A stretch of 64,000 bases of DNA from the NCBI RefSeq assembly GCF_025660475.1, contig NZ_JAOUSF010000002.1:558001-622000 (forward strand). Reading direction: 5' to 3'. Under the pieces are notes generated by a model, which worked only from the letters and a program-made list of their open reading frames with translations, was not told the DNA's origin and did no database searches. Shown one piece after another: positions 50,218 to 59,499 of this stretch; position 1 is the stretch's first letter; each line of letters opens with the position of its first letter. This DNA is from Perspicuibacillus lycopersici. Its GTDB lineage: Bacteria; Bacillota; Bacilli; Bacillales; Caldibacillaceae. The position numbers and the translations under genes were made by a program.

Positions 50218-50847
50218 TTATTTCGTTCCGAATAAACGGTCTCCTGCGTCCCCAAGACCTGGAACAATATAGCCTTTTTCATTTAATTTTTCATCAAGTG
50301 CTGCAATATAAATATCCACATCTGGATGTGCATTTTTTAAAACTTCTACTCCCTCTGGTGCGGCGATTAAGCACATGAAGGTAATGTTTTTCGCTCCACG
50401 ATTTTTCAAACTGTTAATTGCTTCAACAGCAGATCCACCTGTTGCGAGCATTGGATCAACTACGAAGAAATCACGTTCTTCAACATCATTCGGCAACTTC
50501 ACGTAATATTCTACTGGTTTTAAAGTTTTTGGATCACGATATAGGCCAACGTGACCTACCTTTGCTGCTGGAATAAGTTTTAAAATTCCATCGACCATAC
50601 CGATTCCGGCCCGTAAAATAGGTACGACTCCTAGTTTTTTCCCGGAGAGGACTTTTGATTTCGTTTTGCTTACAGGAGTCTCAATTTCAATTTCATCTAG
50701 TGGAAGATCTCGCGTAGCTTCAAACGCCATTAATGTTGCAATTTCATCGACTAATTCACGAAACTCTTTAGTACCAGTATCTTTTTGTCTTATATATGTA
50801 AGCTTATGTTGGATTAGAGGATGATCAAATACGTATACTTTTGCCAT
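50218..50847 (-). CDS. upp: Uracil phosphoribosyltransferase
   Basis: 209 residues. It makes UMP from uracil and PRPP in pyrimidine salvage. The PRPP-binding motif [15 protein letters not shown] and the uracil-binding C-terminus [17 protein letters not shown] are present. The ATG follows AAAGGAGAG. It lies between the protease gene and glyA, and has its own terminator. Confidence 0.98.
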   Translation of the reverse strand: MAKVYVFDHPLIQHKLTYIRQKDTGTKEFRELVDEIATLMAFEATRDLPLDEIEIETPVSKTKSKVLSGKKLGVVPILRAGIGMVDGILKLIPAAKVGHVGLYRDPKTLKPVEYYVKLPNDVEERDFFVVDPMLATGGSAVEAINSLKNRGAKNITFMCLIAAPEGVEVLKNAHPDVDIYIAALDEKLNEKGYIVPGLGDAGDRLFGTK

Positions 50848-51057
50848 TACGTTCTCTCCTTTTAAATTTTCTTTTACTACACTGTAAATGGATTGATTAA
50901 AACCATTCCTACAGTTTTCCGAATTACACTTCGCTTCATTTTACATAAAAACCGAAGTTTCGGCAATAGTTGACAAACTTTTTTAACAAGTGGTTCTCTG
51001 TGTAATCGGGCTGAGGTGAATTGCTTCTGCTTTCCTGCATTCGTTTATTATGACCAA

Positions 51058-51083
51058 AAGAATAGCCTCCATAACGGAGGCTA
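51058..51083 (-). terminator. Terminator of glyA
   Basis: AGCCTCC pairs with GGAGGCT around a five-base loop, followed on the minus strand by ATTCTTTT. Confidence 0.8.
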
Positions 51084-51091
51084 GTTAATTT

Positions 51092-52327
51092 TTACACGTA
51101 TAGTGGAAATTTATTTGTTAATGCTGTTACGCGTTGGCGTGCTTCTTCGATTGCAGCTTCATTATCAAGATTTTTTAAAGTGTACGCAATAATTTTTCCT
51201 ACTTCTACCATATCTTTTGTTGTAAAGCCTCTCGTTGTAACTGCTGCAGTTCCTACACGAATACCGCTAGTTACAAATGGGCTTTCCGGATCAAACGGAA
51301 TGGTGTTTTTGTTAACGGTAATGCCTACTTCATCTAATGCTTTTTCCGCCACTTTTCCAGTTAACCCGCGGGAACGGAGATCAACTAGTAATAGGTGATT
51401 ATCCGTACCACCAGACACTAGCTGGAAGCCTTCCTCTTTTAACGTTTCGCCAAGTTGTTTTGCATTGTCTATTACATGTTGTATGTATTCCTTAAAGCTA
51501 TCCTGCATTGCTTCTCCAAATGCTACTGCTTTTGCAGCAATTACGTGCATAAGCGGACCACCTTGGATACCAGGGAAGATTGCTTTATCAATTTTTTTCG
51601 CAAATTCCTCTTTACATAAAATCATTCCACCACGAGGACCACGTAATGTTTTATGTGTAGTTGTTGTAACGAAATCTGCATAAGGAACTGGGTTTGGATG
51701 TAAACCTGTTGCAACCAATCCTGCAATATGTGCCATATCCACCATGAAATACGCACCGACTTCATCTGCTATTTCACGGAATTTTTTAAAGTCAATTACA
51801 CGCGGGTATGCACTTGCACCAGCTACGATTAATTTCGGTTTATGTTGCAGTGCCTTTTCACGGACATCTTCATAATTAATGGTTTGGGTCGCTTCATCAA
51901 CCCCATATTCTACAAAATTGTATTGGATTCCACTGAAGTTTACAGGGCTTCCATGTGTTAAGTGTCCACCATGGGATAGATTCATTCCAAGTACTGTATC
52001 CCCTTGTTCTAATATGGTGAAATATACTGCCATATTGGCTTGCGCACCAGAATGTGGTTGAACGTTTGCATGGTCTGCACCAAAAATGGCTTTCGCGCGG
52101 TCTCTTGCGATATTTTCTGCAACATCAACATATTCACAACCACCATAATATCGACGACCAGGATATCCTTCCGCATATTTATTGGTCAGAACAGATCCTT
52201 GTGCTTCCATTACTGCATTGCTTACAAAGTTTTCGGATGCGATTAGTTCAATATTGTTACGTTGTCTTTTTAACTCATTTTGGATTGCTTGAAAAACTGC
52301 TGGGTCTTGATTTGCAATATTTGTCAT
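51092..52327 (-). CDS. glyA: Serine hydroxymethyltransferase
   Basis: 411 residues from the ATG at 52327; AAGGGG lies 10 bases upstream. A PLP enzyme interconverting serine and glycine with transfer of one carbon to tetrahydrofolate. The PLP lysine is in [15 protein letters not shown]; the N-terminal [10 protein letters not shown] is diagnostic. The leader contains small hairpins (near 52403-52422 and 52428-52444) but matches no riboswitch I know, and no convincing PurR box was found. Confidence 0.98.
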   Translation of the reverse strand: MTNIANQDPAVFQAIQNELKRQRNNIELIASENFVSNAVMEAQGSVLTNKYAEGYPGRRYYGGCEYVDVAENIARDRAKAIFGADHANVQPHSGAQANMAVYFTILEQGDTVLGMNLSHGGHLTHGSPVNFSGIQYNFVEYGVDEATQTINYEDVREKALQHKPKLIVAGASAYPRVIDFKKFREIADEVGAYFMVDMAHIAGLVATGLHPNPVPYADFVTTTTHKTLRGPRGGMILCKEEFAKKIDKAIFPGIQGGPLMHVIAAKAVAFGEAMQDSFKEYIQHVIDNAKQLGETLKEEGFQLVSGGTDNHLLLVDLRSRGLTGKVAEKALDEVGITVNKNTIPFDPESPFVTSGIRVGTAAVTTRGFTTKDMVEVGKIIAYTLKNLDNEAAIEEARQRVTALTNKFPLYV

Positions 52328-52516
52328 CCTACCATACCCCTTCCTGGAATCCACTTTTTCTTCGGCATTTTTTGATTGTCATATCAAATCAGCAAACTGC
52401 ATAGGTTTGCATCTTCCCAAACCACAATCGGTAAAAATACCGTTCTTAAACGTAATTTTACCATGAATCCCTTCCATTTTATCACGGTTTAAAATAAAGA
52501 GAAACCGCGAAATAGT

Positions 52517-53092
52517 TTACGTGCAGGATTGATTTCCTTCAGTTGCAGTGTATACTGCTCGTTCGCCGCCAATTAGTTTTGGTCTCGTTTTCGCAATCGT
52601 TACGTGGGCGTGACCAATGTTTTTTTCGCTAACTCGAAGCGGGACGGCTACATGATTTAAATGCATGCCGATAAAGGTGTCACCAATATCGATGCCATAG
52701 TCTGCTTTGATGAACTCAACTACAACAGGTTCATTCATATTTTGATAGGCATATGTTGCCATAGAGCCCCCTGCCTTTTGGACAGGAACTACAGACACTT
52801 CCTCTAATCGAAGTCGCTCTTGGACGCTCCGTTCTACGACTAAGGCGCGATTTAAATGTTCACAGCATTGAAAAGCAAGATCAATCGATGTTTTATTAGA
52901 AAAATTCCTCAATTCATCAAAAATTAGTTTGGCGATATCCATTGTTCCAGCTGTACCGATTCTTTTTCCAGCGATTTCCGATGTGGAGCACCCTAAAACG
53001 AACAATTGCTTTGGCTTTGCTTGTATTTGTTTTTCGAATTCTGCTAAAATCTTTTTCCATTGATTGCCCCATTGAACTAGTTCCTTTTCCAT
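52517..53092 (-). CDS. ywlG: YwlG-like DUF436 protein
   Basis: 191 residues with GGAGGGA upstream of the ATG. It belongs to the DUF436/TIGR01440 family: LFVLGCSTSEIAGKRIG and AFQCCEHLNRALVVER are its conserved blocks, with several cysteines. The function is unknown. It lies between the chemoreceptor gene and glyA as in Bacillus, although rpiB is missing next to it. Confidence 0.88.
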   Translation of the reverse strand: MEKELVQWGNQWKKILAEFEKQIQAKPKQLFVLGCSTSEIAGKRIGTAGTMDIAKLIFDELRNFSNKTSIDLAFQCCEHLNRALVVERSVQERLRLEEVSVVPVQKAGGSMATYAYQNMNEPVVVEFIKADYGIDIGDTFIGMHLNHVAVPLRVSEKNIGHAHVTIAKTRPKLIGGERAVYTATEGNQSCT

Positions 53093-53171
53093 ACCATTCC
53101 CTCCTGCATCAGTGAATAAATTTTCATCATATGTTAATAGTAATTCTTTCCATATATTTTGTTAACTACGC

Positions 53172-53203
53172 AAAAAATGGGTGTCCTATTCTCGACACCC
53201 ATC
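53172..53203 (-). terminator. Terminator of the chemoreceptor gene
   Basis: ATGGGTGTC pairs with GACACCCAT (perfect 9 bp), followed on the minus strand by six T residues. Confidence 0.92.
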
Positions 53204-53234
53204 TTTACACATATTATCGGTTATTCGTTATCGT

Positions 53235-54527
53235 TTATTTAATTTTAAACTGTGTAATCGTCTTTTGTAATTTTTCTGCGTCAACCTTTAATTCTGTCAC
53301 TAAATCATCAATGGTTTCCATTACAGATAACTGTTCTTGGGAAGATGCTGCGACTTGCTGTGCACCTGCAGATGTTTCCTCTGCTATCGCCGAAACCTCT
53401 TGGGATTGATGATAAGTAATTTCGATACTATTCATTTGCTGATCGATAAGGTTCGCGATTCCTTTAACAGCATCTGCCACCTCATAAACATTAGTGGTCA
53501 TATTTTCCATCATGACATTTGCTGATTCCCCATTTTGTACTTCTTCTTTCACATGATGCACTTGCTCGGAAATTTGTTTTACCACCTGTTGGACCTCAGT
53601 TTGGATGTTCGTAATTAATTCACCAATACCATTTACTGCTTTAGCACTTTCATCGGCAAGCTTACGAACCTCGTTTGCAACGACAGCAAAGCCTCTTCCA
53701 TGTTCACCTGCGCGGGCAGCTTCTATCGATGCATTTAATGCTAATAAATTCGTCTGTGCAGCAATATCCCCTACTACCAATGTTATTTGTTCAATTTCTG
53801 CAGCATTTTTTTCGAGACGCTGAACCACTTGTAACGAATGTTCATTTCCTGCAGCTAAATCCTTAATTCCACTAATTAAGGAAGTTACAACTGCTTTACT
53901 ATTATTTAATGATTGAAGCATTTCACTAGACGCAATTTCACATTGCTTTGCACTTTGTTGAACAGTTTTAGCAAGTGTTACGACATTATCAACCGATTCT
54001 GCAGTAGATTGAACTGCTTCTGCCGAGCTCTCTGCCCCACTAGAAATGTCCCCTATCGTTCTGACAATATTTCCTACTTGTTCTGCCGCTTTACTAGATT
54101 CATTGGAAATCTGTAATACCTTTTGATTGGTTGCTTGAAAATTTTCGTCAATGACTTTGACCATCTGCCGAATATTTTCTAGCATAAAATTAAAGGCTAG
54201 TCCAACTGCCCGAATTTCATCATCCGATTTGGATACAAAAGCATTGCTCGAAATATCTCCTTTTGCTGCCTGCAACACGGCAGCTTCTAGTCGTTTTAAT
54301 GGCTTTGTAATAAAACCCGCAAGAATGATTGCTAATATACCCGACCAGATAATCCCTGCCGCAAGGGTACCAATCGTAAAATAAAATTGATTAACATTTT
54401 CAAAAAACAAGGGCTGTATAAAGTAAATAAAAATAGCACTCGTTGTATAGGTAATAATGGCTAATGCGATGGTCAAAAGGACCAATTTTTTCTTTAAGCT
54501 AAATTTATATTTTCTTTTTTCAGCCAC
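53235..54527 (-). CDS. Methyl-accepting chemotaxis protein without extracellular sensor domain
   Basis: 430 residues. Two membrane helices (about 12-35 and 43-66) are joined by only about eight residues, so there is no extracellular ligand domain. A HAMP domain ([19 protein letters not shown] onward) and a long methylated coiled coil follow, with the highly conserved hairpin tip [20 protein letters not shown] that contacts CheA and CheW. It probably senses a membrane or intracellular signal, such as energy state or pH. It sits between ywlE and ywlG, where B. subtilis has rpiB (ywlF). Confidence 0.92.
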   Translation of the reverse strand: MAEKRKYKFSLKKKLVLLTIALAIITYTTSAIFIYFIQPLFFENVNQFYFTIGTLAAGIIWSGILAIILAGFITKPLKRLEAAVLQAAKGDISSNAFVSKSDDEIRAVGLAFNFMLENIRQMVKVIDENFQATNQKVLQISNESSKAAEQVGNIVRTIGDISSGAESSAEAVQSTAESVDNVVTLAKTVQQSAKQCEIASSEMLQSLNNSKAVVTSLISGIKDLAAGNEHSLQVVQRLEKNAAEIEQITLVVGDIAAQTNLLALNASIEAARAGEHGRGFAVVANEVRKLADESAKAVNGIGELITNIQTEVQQVVKQISEQVHHVKEEVQNGESANVMMENMTTNVYEVADAVKGIANLIDQQMNSIEITYHQSQEVSAIAEETSAGAQQVAASSQEQLSVMETIDDLVTELKVDAEKLQKTITQFKIK

Positions 54528-54538
54528 CTGTATTCCCC

Positions 54539-54985
54539 CTAAGTATGATCGGCCGTTAGTTTTATAATTAATTTATCAATTAGCTGCTGTAATTCATTAA
54601 ATGTTTGACGATAATTTTGTAGTGAACCACCATATGGGTCAAAAACATCACCTTGGTCATTTTCAACAAATTCCTTAATTGTGTAAACCTTTGCATTTGT
54701 TTCTGGATATTGCTGGATGATGTAATTTTTGTGGGAATTCGTCATCGTTAAAATAATATTTGCCCAATCTAGCATTTCCTGATTTAGCATACTAGATTGA
54801 TGAATATGGGTAATTTCATTTTCTTGTAATACTTTTTTCGCATGTGAAGACGCATCCGCTCCATCAGAAGCAAAGATACCAGCAGATTTCACTTCTATTC
54901 CTGTGATATTTTTACTTTTTAAAATTGCTTCTGCCATTGGACTTCTGCATGTATTTCCAGTGCAAACAAACACGATTTTTGTCAT
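54539..54985 (-). CDS. ywlE: Protein-arginine-phosphatase YwlE
   Basis: 148 residues of the low-molecular-weight phosphatase fold. The P-loop [10 protein letters not shown] has nucleophile Cys8 and Arg14; the Thr12 in that loop is the residue that gives YwlE specificity for phosphoarginine rather than phosphotyrosine. The general-acid Asp is in FDPYGG. It reverses McsB arginine phosphorylation in stress and protein quality control. It overlaps nothing and precedes the chemoreceptor gene by 11 bases, so they may be cotranscribed. Confidence 0.93.
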   Translation of the reverse strand: MTKIVFVCTGNTCRSPMAEAILKSKNITGIEVKSAGIFASDGADASSHAKKVLQENEITHIHQSSMLNQEMLDWANIILTMTNSHKNYIIQQYPETNAKVYTIKEFVENDQGDVFDPYGGSLQNYRQTFNELQQLIDKLIIKLTADHT

Positions 54986-55093
54986 TATTTGCCTCCAAAT
55001 CTATTATAAGTGATATATGTAGTAAGATAAAGGATTTGTAGGTAAAAAATCCTATTTTTCACAATTTTTCTGATAAGTAGCTTACTTCTTTGA

Positions 55094-55645
55094 TTATGGG
55101 AGCAATAATTTTATACCAAAAAACAATAAAATTGTACCTCCAAGTGCTTCTCCATAATTACCTAATAAACCTTTAATTTTTTTCCCAAACAGTAAGCCTG
55201 CCCAAGTCAGACACATCGAAAATAATCCGAATAGGAGAATAGCAGTAACCATTTCCGCGCCGAATATACCTAATGTCAACCCAAGTGAGAAGCTATCAAT
55301 ACTGACACTTAATGCAAACATTAACACACCGATACCAACTGGCTTAAATCGTGTTTGTTCTTCCTCTTGAAAGCTCGAATAAAACATTTGCAAGCCAATA
55401 AAAATGAGTAAGAGTCCCCCAGCATAGGTCGCTATCCTTCCGAACTGCTCGGACAATATTTTTCCTGTAATGATTCCTAATAATGGCATCAATATATGAA
55501 ACAAACCAACCATGATACCGATTTGAAATATTTGTTTTAATCGTAGTGGAACCATGCCCATTCCTAGCCCCACAGAAAAGGCATCCATGCCAACAGCAAA
55601 TGCCATAATGGATAATGTGAATATTTCATTAACAACTGAAGCCAT
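55094..55645 (-). CDS. mntP: Manganese efflux pump MntP
   Basis: 183 residues, six transmembrane helices in two inverted halves. The paired motifs GMDAFSVGLGMG and SIDSFSLGLTLG supply the metal-coordinating Asp residues of the MntP family, which exports Mn(II). It corresponds to B. subtilis ywlD. GGGGGGAT precedes the ATG. I looked for a yybP-ykoY manganese riboswitch and found none; the leader has only a small ACTAGCT/AGCTAGT hairpin. Confidence 0.93.
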   Translation of the reverse strand: MASVVNEIFTLSIMAFAVGMDAFSVGLGMGMVPLRLKQIFQIGIMVGLFHILMPLLGIITGKILSEQFGRIATYAGGLLLIFIGLQMFYSSFQEEEQTRFKPVGIGVLMFALSVSIDSFSLGLTLGIFGAEMVTAILLFGLFSMCLTWAGLLFGKKIKGLLGNYGEALGGTILLFFGIKLLLP

Positions 55646-55880
55646 TCTATCCCCCCTATATCGCCTTTCACGCTTGGACTAGCTTTTTTATACATATGCA
55701 GCTAGTGGAGGGATTAGACTTGGCTTTTTTCAGAAGTTATTGTTACATTTTGTTTGTATATACGTTCTAATTTCCGTTCTTTATTTTACACTATAGAGTA
55801 TATGCTCTTATTCAAGCTTCCACATCCTATAGAAAGCAGCTCTTTTTGTCTTCTCTTGATTGGAATTGATCGCCTAGGTT

Positions 55881-56939
55881 TTATTTCTGTGAATGATGTT
55901 CACTTATTACATGGTGGCCAGCAGCCTTCGTTAACCGATTCATTATCGCAGAACCAATCCCATTTTCCGGGAATGTTTCACTTAAAATAATATCAATTGG
56001 TTCTTGATCAAATTTCCTTAAAACATCATAAAGATTGTGGGCAACTGTTGATAATTCCGCTCGTTTTCCACAGCTTATAATACGATCTGCCACATAGAAA
56101 TCCAGTTGTTCATCTGTAGTTAAAATTCCGACGCTATTCCCTTTGTCACGATATTGCTGTGCGACAGATTGGAGGAATTCCCGACTTCCTTCTACTAATA
56201 CCATCGGTGCATTTGGTGCATAGTGTGTATATTTCATCCCCGGCGCCTTAGGTTTACTATCTTCAGATACTAAGGCAGGATCTACCCGCACTTCTCCAAT
56301 TAAAGCTTCCAGCTGCTCTTTCGTCACACCTCCTGGACGTAAAATCGTTGGAATATCGTCCGTACAATCGAGGACAGTAGACTCCACTCCAACACCCGTT
56401 TCACCACCATCGACAATTCCGGAAATTTTTCCAGTTAAATCAAGTGCAACGTGTGCAAAATTAGTAGGACTTGGTTTTCCTGATAGATTGGCACTCGGTG
56501 CTGCAATCGGCAATCCACTCACCTCGATTATTGCGCGCGCGACCGGATGGCTCGGCATTCGAATCGCAACCGTTGCCGAGTTTGCTGTTGCAACCGTTGA
56601 TAGTACACCTTGCTTTTGTTTCAATATAATGGTTAGCGGCCCTGGCCAAAAATGCTCCATTAATGTTTGTGCATGTTCTGGTATTTCTGTCACAAAATTA
56701 TCCACATCACTCGTTTTACTAATGTGAATAATTAACGGATTATCACTCGGTCTACCTTTTGCTTCATATATTTTTTTCACTGCTTCGTCACTTTTTGCAT
56801 TGCCACCTAATCCGTATACGGTTTCTGTCGGAAAAGCAACGACCTCATTTTGTTGTAGTAATTTTGCTGCCTCGATAATCTGTGGATATTTTTCAAGATT
56901 GTCCACATAGTTATCCACTTTCCATATTTTCGTTTCCAT
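55881..56939 (-). CDS. ywlC: Threonylcarbamoyl-AMP synthase (YwlC/Sua5)
   Basis: 352 residues from the ATG at 56939, set by AAAGGAG; an earlier in-frame start lacks a site. It makes threonylcarbamoyl-AMP from threonine, bicarbonate and ATP for t6A37 in tRNA. The YrdC domain (about 10-205) shows FPTETVYGLGGNA, the KGRPSDNPL loop and FWPGPLT; a Sua5 C-terminal domain follows (about 235-352). DnaA-box-like sequences lie both in the first codons and upstream, as known for B. subtilis ywlC. Confidence 0.95.
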   Translation of the reverse strand: METKIWKVDNYVDNLEKYPQIIEAAKLLQQNEVVAFPTETVYGLGGNAKSDEAVKKIYEAKGRPSDNPLIIHISKTSDVDNFVTEIPEHAQTLMEHFWPGPLTIILKQKQGVLSTVATANSATVAIRMPSHPVARAIIEVSGLPIAAPSANLSGKPSPTNFAHVALDLTGKISGIVDGGETGVGVESTVLDCTDDIPTILRPGGVTKEQLEALIGEVRVDPALVSEDSKPKAPGMKYTHYAPNAPMVLVEGSREFLQSVAQQYRDKGNSVGILTTDEQLDFYVADRIISCGKRAELSTVAHNLYDVLRKFDQEPIDIILSETFPENGIGSAIMNRLTKAAGHHVISEHHSQK

Positions 56940-57155
56940 TTTAAACTCCTTCTTTTTGCACAAAAAGTATAACGCTATTTTCCCTACAATTATAACCTAT
57001 TTTAAGATAATTTTTTACCATTTGATTTCCTTTTCGTAGTGGATTATTCAGATTTTATCCACAAACTGTGTATAACTTTACAAAAACTGTGTATAACTTT
57101 GTTAATATCTGCAAAATCACACATATTTTATTCCGTTAATTTACAGTTATCCACT
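56881..57155. promoter_or_regulatory. DnaA-box cluster at the 5' end of ywlC
   Basis: Perfect TTATCCACA at 57055-57063; TTATACACA on the minus strand at 57067-57075 and 57088-57096; TTATCCACT at 57147-57155 and at 56911-56919 within the gene; TTGTCCACA at 56899-56907; TGTGGATAT at 56881. B. subtilis has a DnaA-box cluster at the same gene. Confidence 0.75.
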
Positions 57156-57259
57156 AGATTTTCCCAACCCGTTCATTATTCACTTGTTTTTGTAAAAAAA
57201 TGATTTGTTTTTCTATCTAGTATAATTTCATCCCCTTTGAAAGATTTTTCTTTTTATAT

Positions 57260-57288
57260 GTATAAGATTAATAGATTCTGTTAAGAAT
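57260..57288 (+). promoter_or_regulatory. Sigma-F-like promoter of spoIIR
   Basis: GTATA (57260-57264), a 15-base spacer and GTTAAGAAT (57280-57288): five of six conserved positions of the sigma-F -10 element match. spoIIR is a sigma-F gene in B. subtilis. Confidence 0.65.
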
Positions 57289-57315
57289 GTTTGACAGAAG
57301 GGAGAGAAATACTAA

Positions 57316-58002
57316 ATGAAACGAATTCATAGTGCTATCATTGCCTTATTCTTTGTTTTTTTAACAATTGCTAGTTTTTTTAGTTTATATATGCCAAAAA
57401 GTTATGCTGCTGGGGAAGATGTGCTTGTCATACCGAATGAAGCAATCCGGTTGCGAATTCTAGCAAATAGTAATTCCGATGCAGATCAAGAGATTAAGAG
57501 AGCCGTTCGCGATCGTGTGAATCAGCAAATTACGGAGTGGGTTAGTGACCTAACCTCTTTACAAGAAGCTAGGGAAGTCATTTCTAGTAATTTAAATGAG
57601 CTAGAAGCAATTGCCATCAAGGTTTTAGCAGAAGCAGGCGTGAACCAGTCGGTAAAGATTGAATTTAATAATGTAAACTTTCCTACGAAATTATATGGTA
57701 ACTTTTTATACCCTGCTGGTGAGTACGAGGCAGTTCTTATTACCCTCGGGGAAGGGGTTGGAGATAATTGGTGGTGTGTATTATTCCCACCGCTTTGTTT
57801 CTTAGATTTTTCTAGTGGCTCTGCTGTTAGTGAAGGATTTGAAGATAATGACAGTGCTGACTCAAAGAATAATACTTCTGCAAGCGTAAATGATGATGAA
57901 AGCAATTCCGATCAGGTGTATGTGGAGGAAAAGGAAGACGATGTAGAGGTGAAATTTTTCTTATTTGAGTTATTTGATAAGATTGTATCGATTTTTACTT
58001 AA
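57316..58002 (+). CDS. spoIIR: Stage II sporulation protein R
   Basis: 228 residues with a signal peptide (about 1-31, ending SYAA) and GGGAGAG upstream of the ATG. SpoIIR is secreted from the forespore and triggers SpoIIGA to cleave pro-sigma-E in the mother cell. The family core IPNEAIRLRILANSNSDADQEIKRAVRD is near residues 38-66 and FPTKLYGNFLYPAGEYEAV follows; the conserved WWCVLFPPLCFLD end is intact. The tail (about 165-228) is acidic, with poor conservation expected. It diverges from ywlC. Confidence 0.95.
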   Translation: MKRIHSAIIALFFVFLTIASFFSLYMPKSYAAGEDVLVIPNEAIRLRILANSNSDADQEIKRAVRDRVNQQITEWVSDLTSLQEAREVISSNLNELEAIAIKVLAEAGVNQSVKIEFNNVNFPTKLYGNFLYPAGEYEAVLITLGEGVGDNWWCVLFPPLCFLDFSSGSAVSEGFEDNDSADSKNNTSASVNDDESNSDQVYVEEKEDDVEVKFFLFELFDKIVSIFT

Positions 58003-58033
58003 GCATATAAAAATTAATATTTGATTAACTGAT

Positions 58034-58080
58034 CCGTATGCTCATTACCTCCCCCCCTTTGGTAAAAGTATACGGTTTTT
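58034..58080 (+). terminator. Terminator of spoIIR
   Basis: CCGTAT pairs with ATACGG with inner TTACC/GGTAA pairing, followed by five T residues. A run of seven C residues lies in the loop. Confidence 0.8.
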
Positions 58081-58108
58081 ATTACTAACTAAATTCGATT
58101 AAATAATA

Positions 58109-58230
58109 CAGAGGCTGGAACAAAACGAAAAAACGCTATTCTCCTTTGATTGAGTAAGATATTTTTATGATGAGAATAAAATCGATTTCCGTTTAAGGGG
58201 ACTTTTCCCCCTTGCCGGCCTCTTATTTCA
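58109..58230. repeat. GAGGCTGG-type stem-loop repeat
   Basis: Begins GAGGCTGGAACAAAACG (58111) and ends CCGGCCTC (58215-58222), so the ends pair into a large stem-loop. Similar GAGGCTGGGAC-type dispersed repeats are known in Firmicutes. It lies just past the 3' end of the hydrolase gene and could also act as its terminator. Confidence 0.5.
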
Positions 58231-58235
58231 TCCAT

Positions 58236-59177
58236 TTAGAGATTTTTTGCTTGAAGTATATAATCGACAGCTTCTGTTAATAAGTCCGGAAAATCACTAG
58301 GAAAGTCGTGTCCTAAGCCTTCTATTACAATCAATTTGCATGGTATACTGTAGGCTTCAAACATTTTGACTAATTCAACCGTATTTTTATAATACGGGTC
58401 TTTATCACCTGTAATGATACAGCCTCTCATTTCTGTTTCCGTATTCGTATGTAAAAGAGCTTCTATTGAAGCGACATCTTGAATGGAAGGTATTACTGCA
58501 ATAAATCCTTTCATGCTTGGTGTTGGGTTGGTAAAACTTAACTCAATTGTTAATTTACCGCCTTGTGATGCCCCAGCGAGAATATCCTGTTTTGTGTTGC
58601 CTTTCTTTTTATATTCGGCAAATGTTGTCGAGATCTCCTCTTTTGAAACTTCTGGATCATCCCAGCAGTAAGAATTGTACCCAAAAATCTGTGATGATTG
58701 TGGAAAGCCATAAAAATACTCTTTTAATCTATTATTATCAAACCAATATGGAGCATAATCCCCCACATTCGAGCCTCTCCAATGTAAAGAAAATATCCCG
58801 ATAGCAGCATTACAATTACCGTAAGTATACAATTGTGCCTGTGAGTTTTGACCACTGCTTTCAAGAATATCCCCACATCTTTTTACAATCGTTTTAAATG
58901 ATTCGAGATTGTGTAAACTATTTAAATCTTGGTCCCGAGTTAATCGTATTGGGTTCCACCAGACACCTTTTTTTAGTCCTTCCTCTAGGACCGCAACCGC
59001 ATTCTCTTGTCTTCCGAGAAGAGAATATACACAGGCTTTCCAAAATATCGTACGATCTAATCGTTCTGGAAATTGATCTTCTGCTTTGTTTATCACGGAA
59101 AGGACATCATCATAGTTTTTGTTTTTAAACAGCTTAAAAACTTGCTTTTGCAGTGCAACAAATTTTTCTTCGGACAT
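58236..59177 (-). CDS. TPR-like / alpha-beta hydrolase protein
   Basis: 313 residues from the ATG at 59177 with GGGGTGTG upstream. The N-terminal 90 or so residues are helical and TPR-like (YDDVLSVINKAEDQFPE, ACVYSLLGRQENAVAVLEEGLKKG). The C-terminal part is a serine hydrolase of the phospholipase/carboxylesterase type: nucleophile in AGASQGG, Asp in ITGDKD and His in GLGHDFP. Cytoplasmic, as no signal peptide is seen. It interrupts the usual spoIIR-prmC order and is flanked by two different repeats, suggesting acquisition. The substrate is unknown. Confidence 0.75.
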   Translation of the reverse strand: MSEEKFVALQKQVFKLFKNKNYDDVLSVINKAEDQFPERLDRTIFWKACVYSLLGRQENAVAVLEEGLKKGVWWNPIRLTRDQDLNSLHNLESFKTIVKRCGDILESSGQNSQAQLYTYGNCNAAIGIFSLHWRGSNVGDYAPYWFDNNRLKEYFYGFPQSSQIFGYNSYCWDDPEVSKEEISTTFAEYKKKGNTKQDILAGASQGGKLTIELSFTNPTPSMKGFIAVIPSIQDVASIEALLHTNTETEMRGCIITGDKDPYYKNTVELVKMFEAYSIPCKLIVIEGLGHDFPSDFPDLLTEAVDYILQAKNL

Positions 59178-59224
59178 AAGACACACCCCATTGTCTTTTT
59201 CATAGTATGTTGGCTTCAAGATTG

Positions 59225-59332
59225 TTACTATTAGTAAATAGCCCGCAGAAAGAATACACTCCGAGCATCCACTCGGGGCGAGCGTTAACCTTCCCGCGGG
59301 AGTTTTCGTGTATTCCGTCTACTCAGTAGTTC
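59225..59332 (-). mobile_element. Dispersed palindromic element, short copy C (about 108 bp)
   Basis: Read on the minus strand it starts GAACTACTGAGTAGACGGAA and ends TCTGCGGGCTATTTACTAAT, the same ends as copies A and B, but it lacks most of the interior. Its own ends pair well (AGACGGAATACACG against AGAAAGAATACACT), and an internal CCCGCGGG palindrome is present. It looks like an internally deleted copy. Confidence 0.65.
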
Positions 59333-59443
59333 ATTCCCTATTTTTATTTTAACTAAATGCCAACAATCCAACGAAAACACACTTTTCATAATTATACCAT
59401 TTCAATCAATTGCCATTCTAAATTTTCTTAATATTTATCCCGA

Positions 59444-59478
59444 AAAATAAAACCGCAATGTCCGTTGCGATTTTATTG
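59444..59478 (-). terminator. Terminator of the prfA-prmC operon
   Basis: AAAATCGCAA pairs with TTGCGGTTTT (one G-T pair) around a six-base loop, followed on the minus strand by ATTTTTC. Confidence 0.85.
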
Positions 59479-59499
59479 ATATGGAGATGAACCTCTTTA

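Larger units (their letters stand above)
59178..59499. other. Intergenic region with repeat copy C and the prmC terminator
   Basis: No gene seen. It holds the shortened repeat element (59225-59332) and the terminator of prmC (59444-59478). Confidence 0.6.

Noticed and set aside
52328..52510. PurR box or riboswitch in the glyA leader
   Set aside because: AATGCCGAAGAAA is only a partial PurBox without an inverted partner, and the hairpins match no known class.
55646..55760. Possible yybP-ykoY manganese riboswitch before mntP
   Set aside because: Only a small ACTAGCT hairpin is present; the conserved riboswitch loops are not seen.
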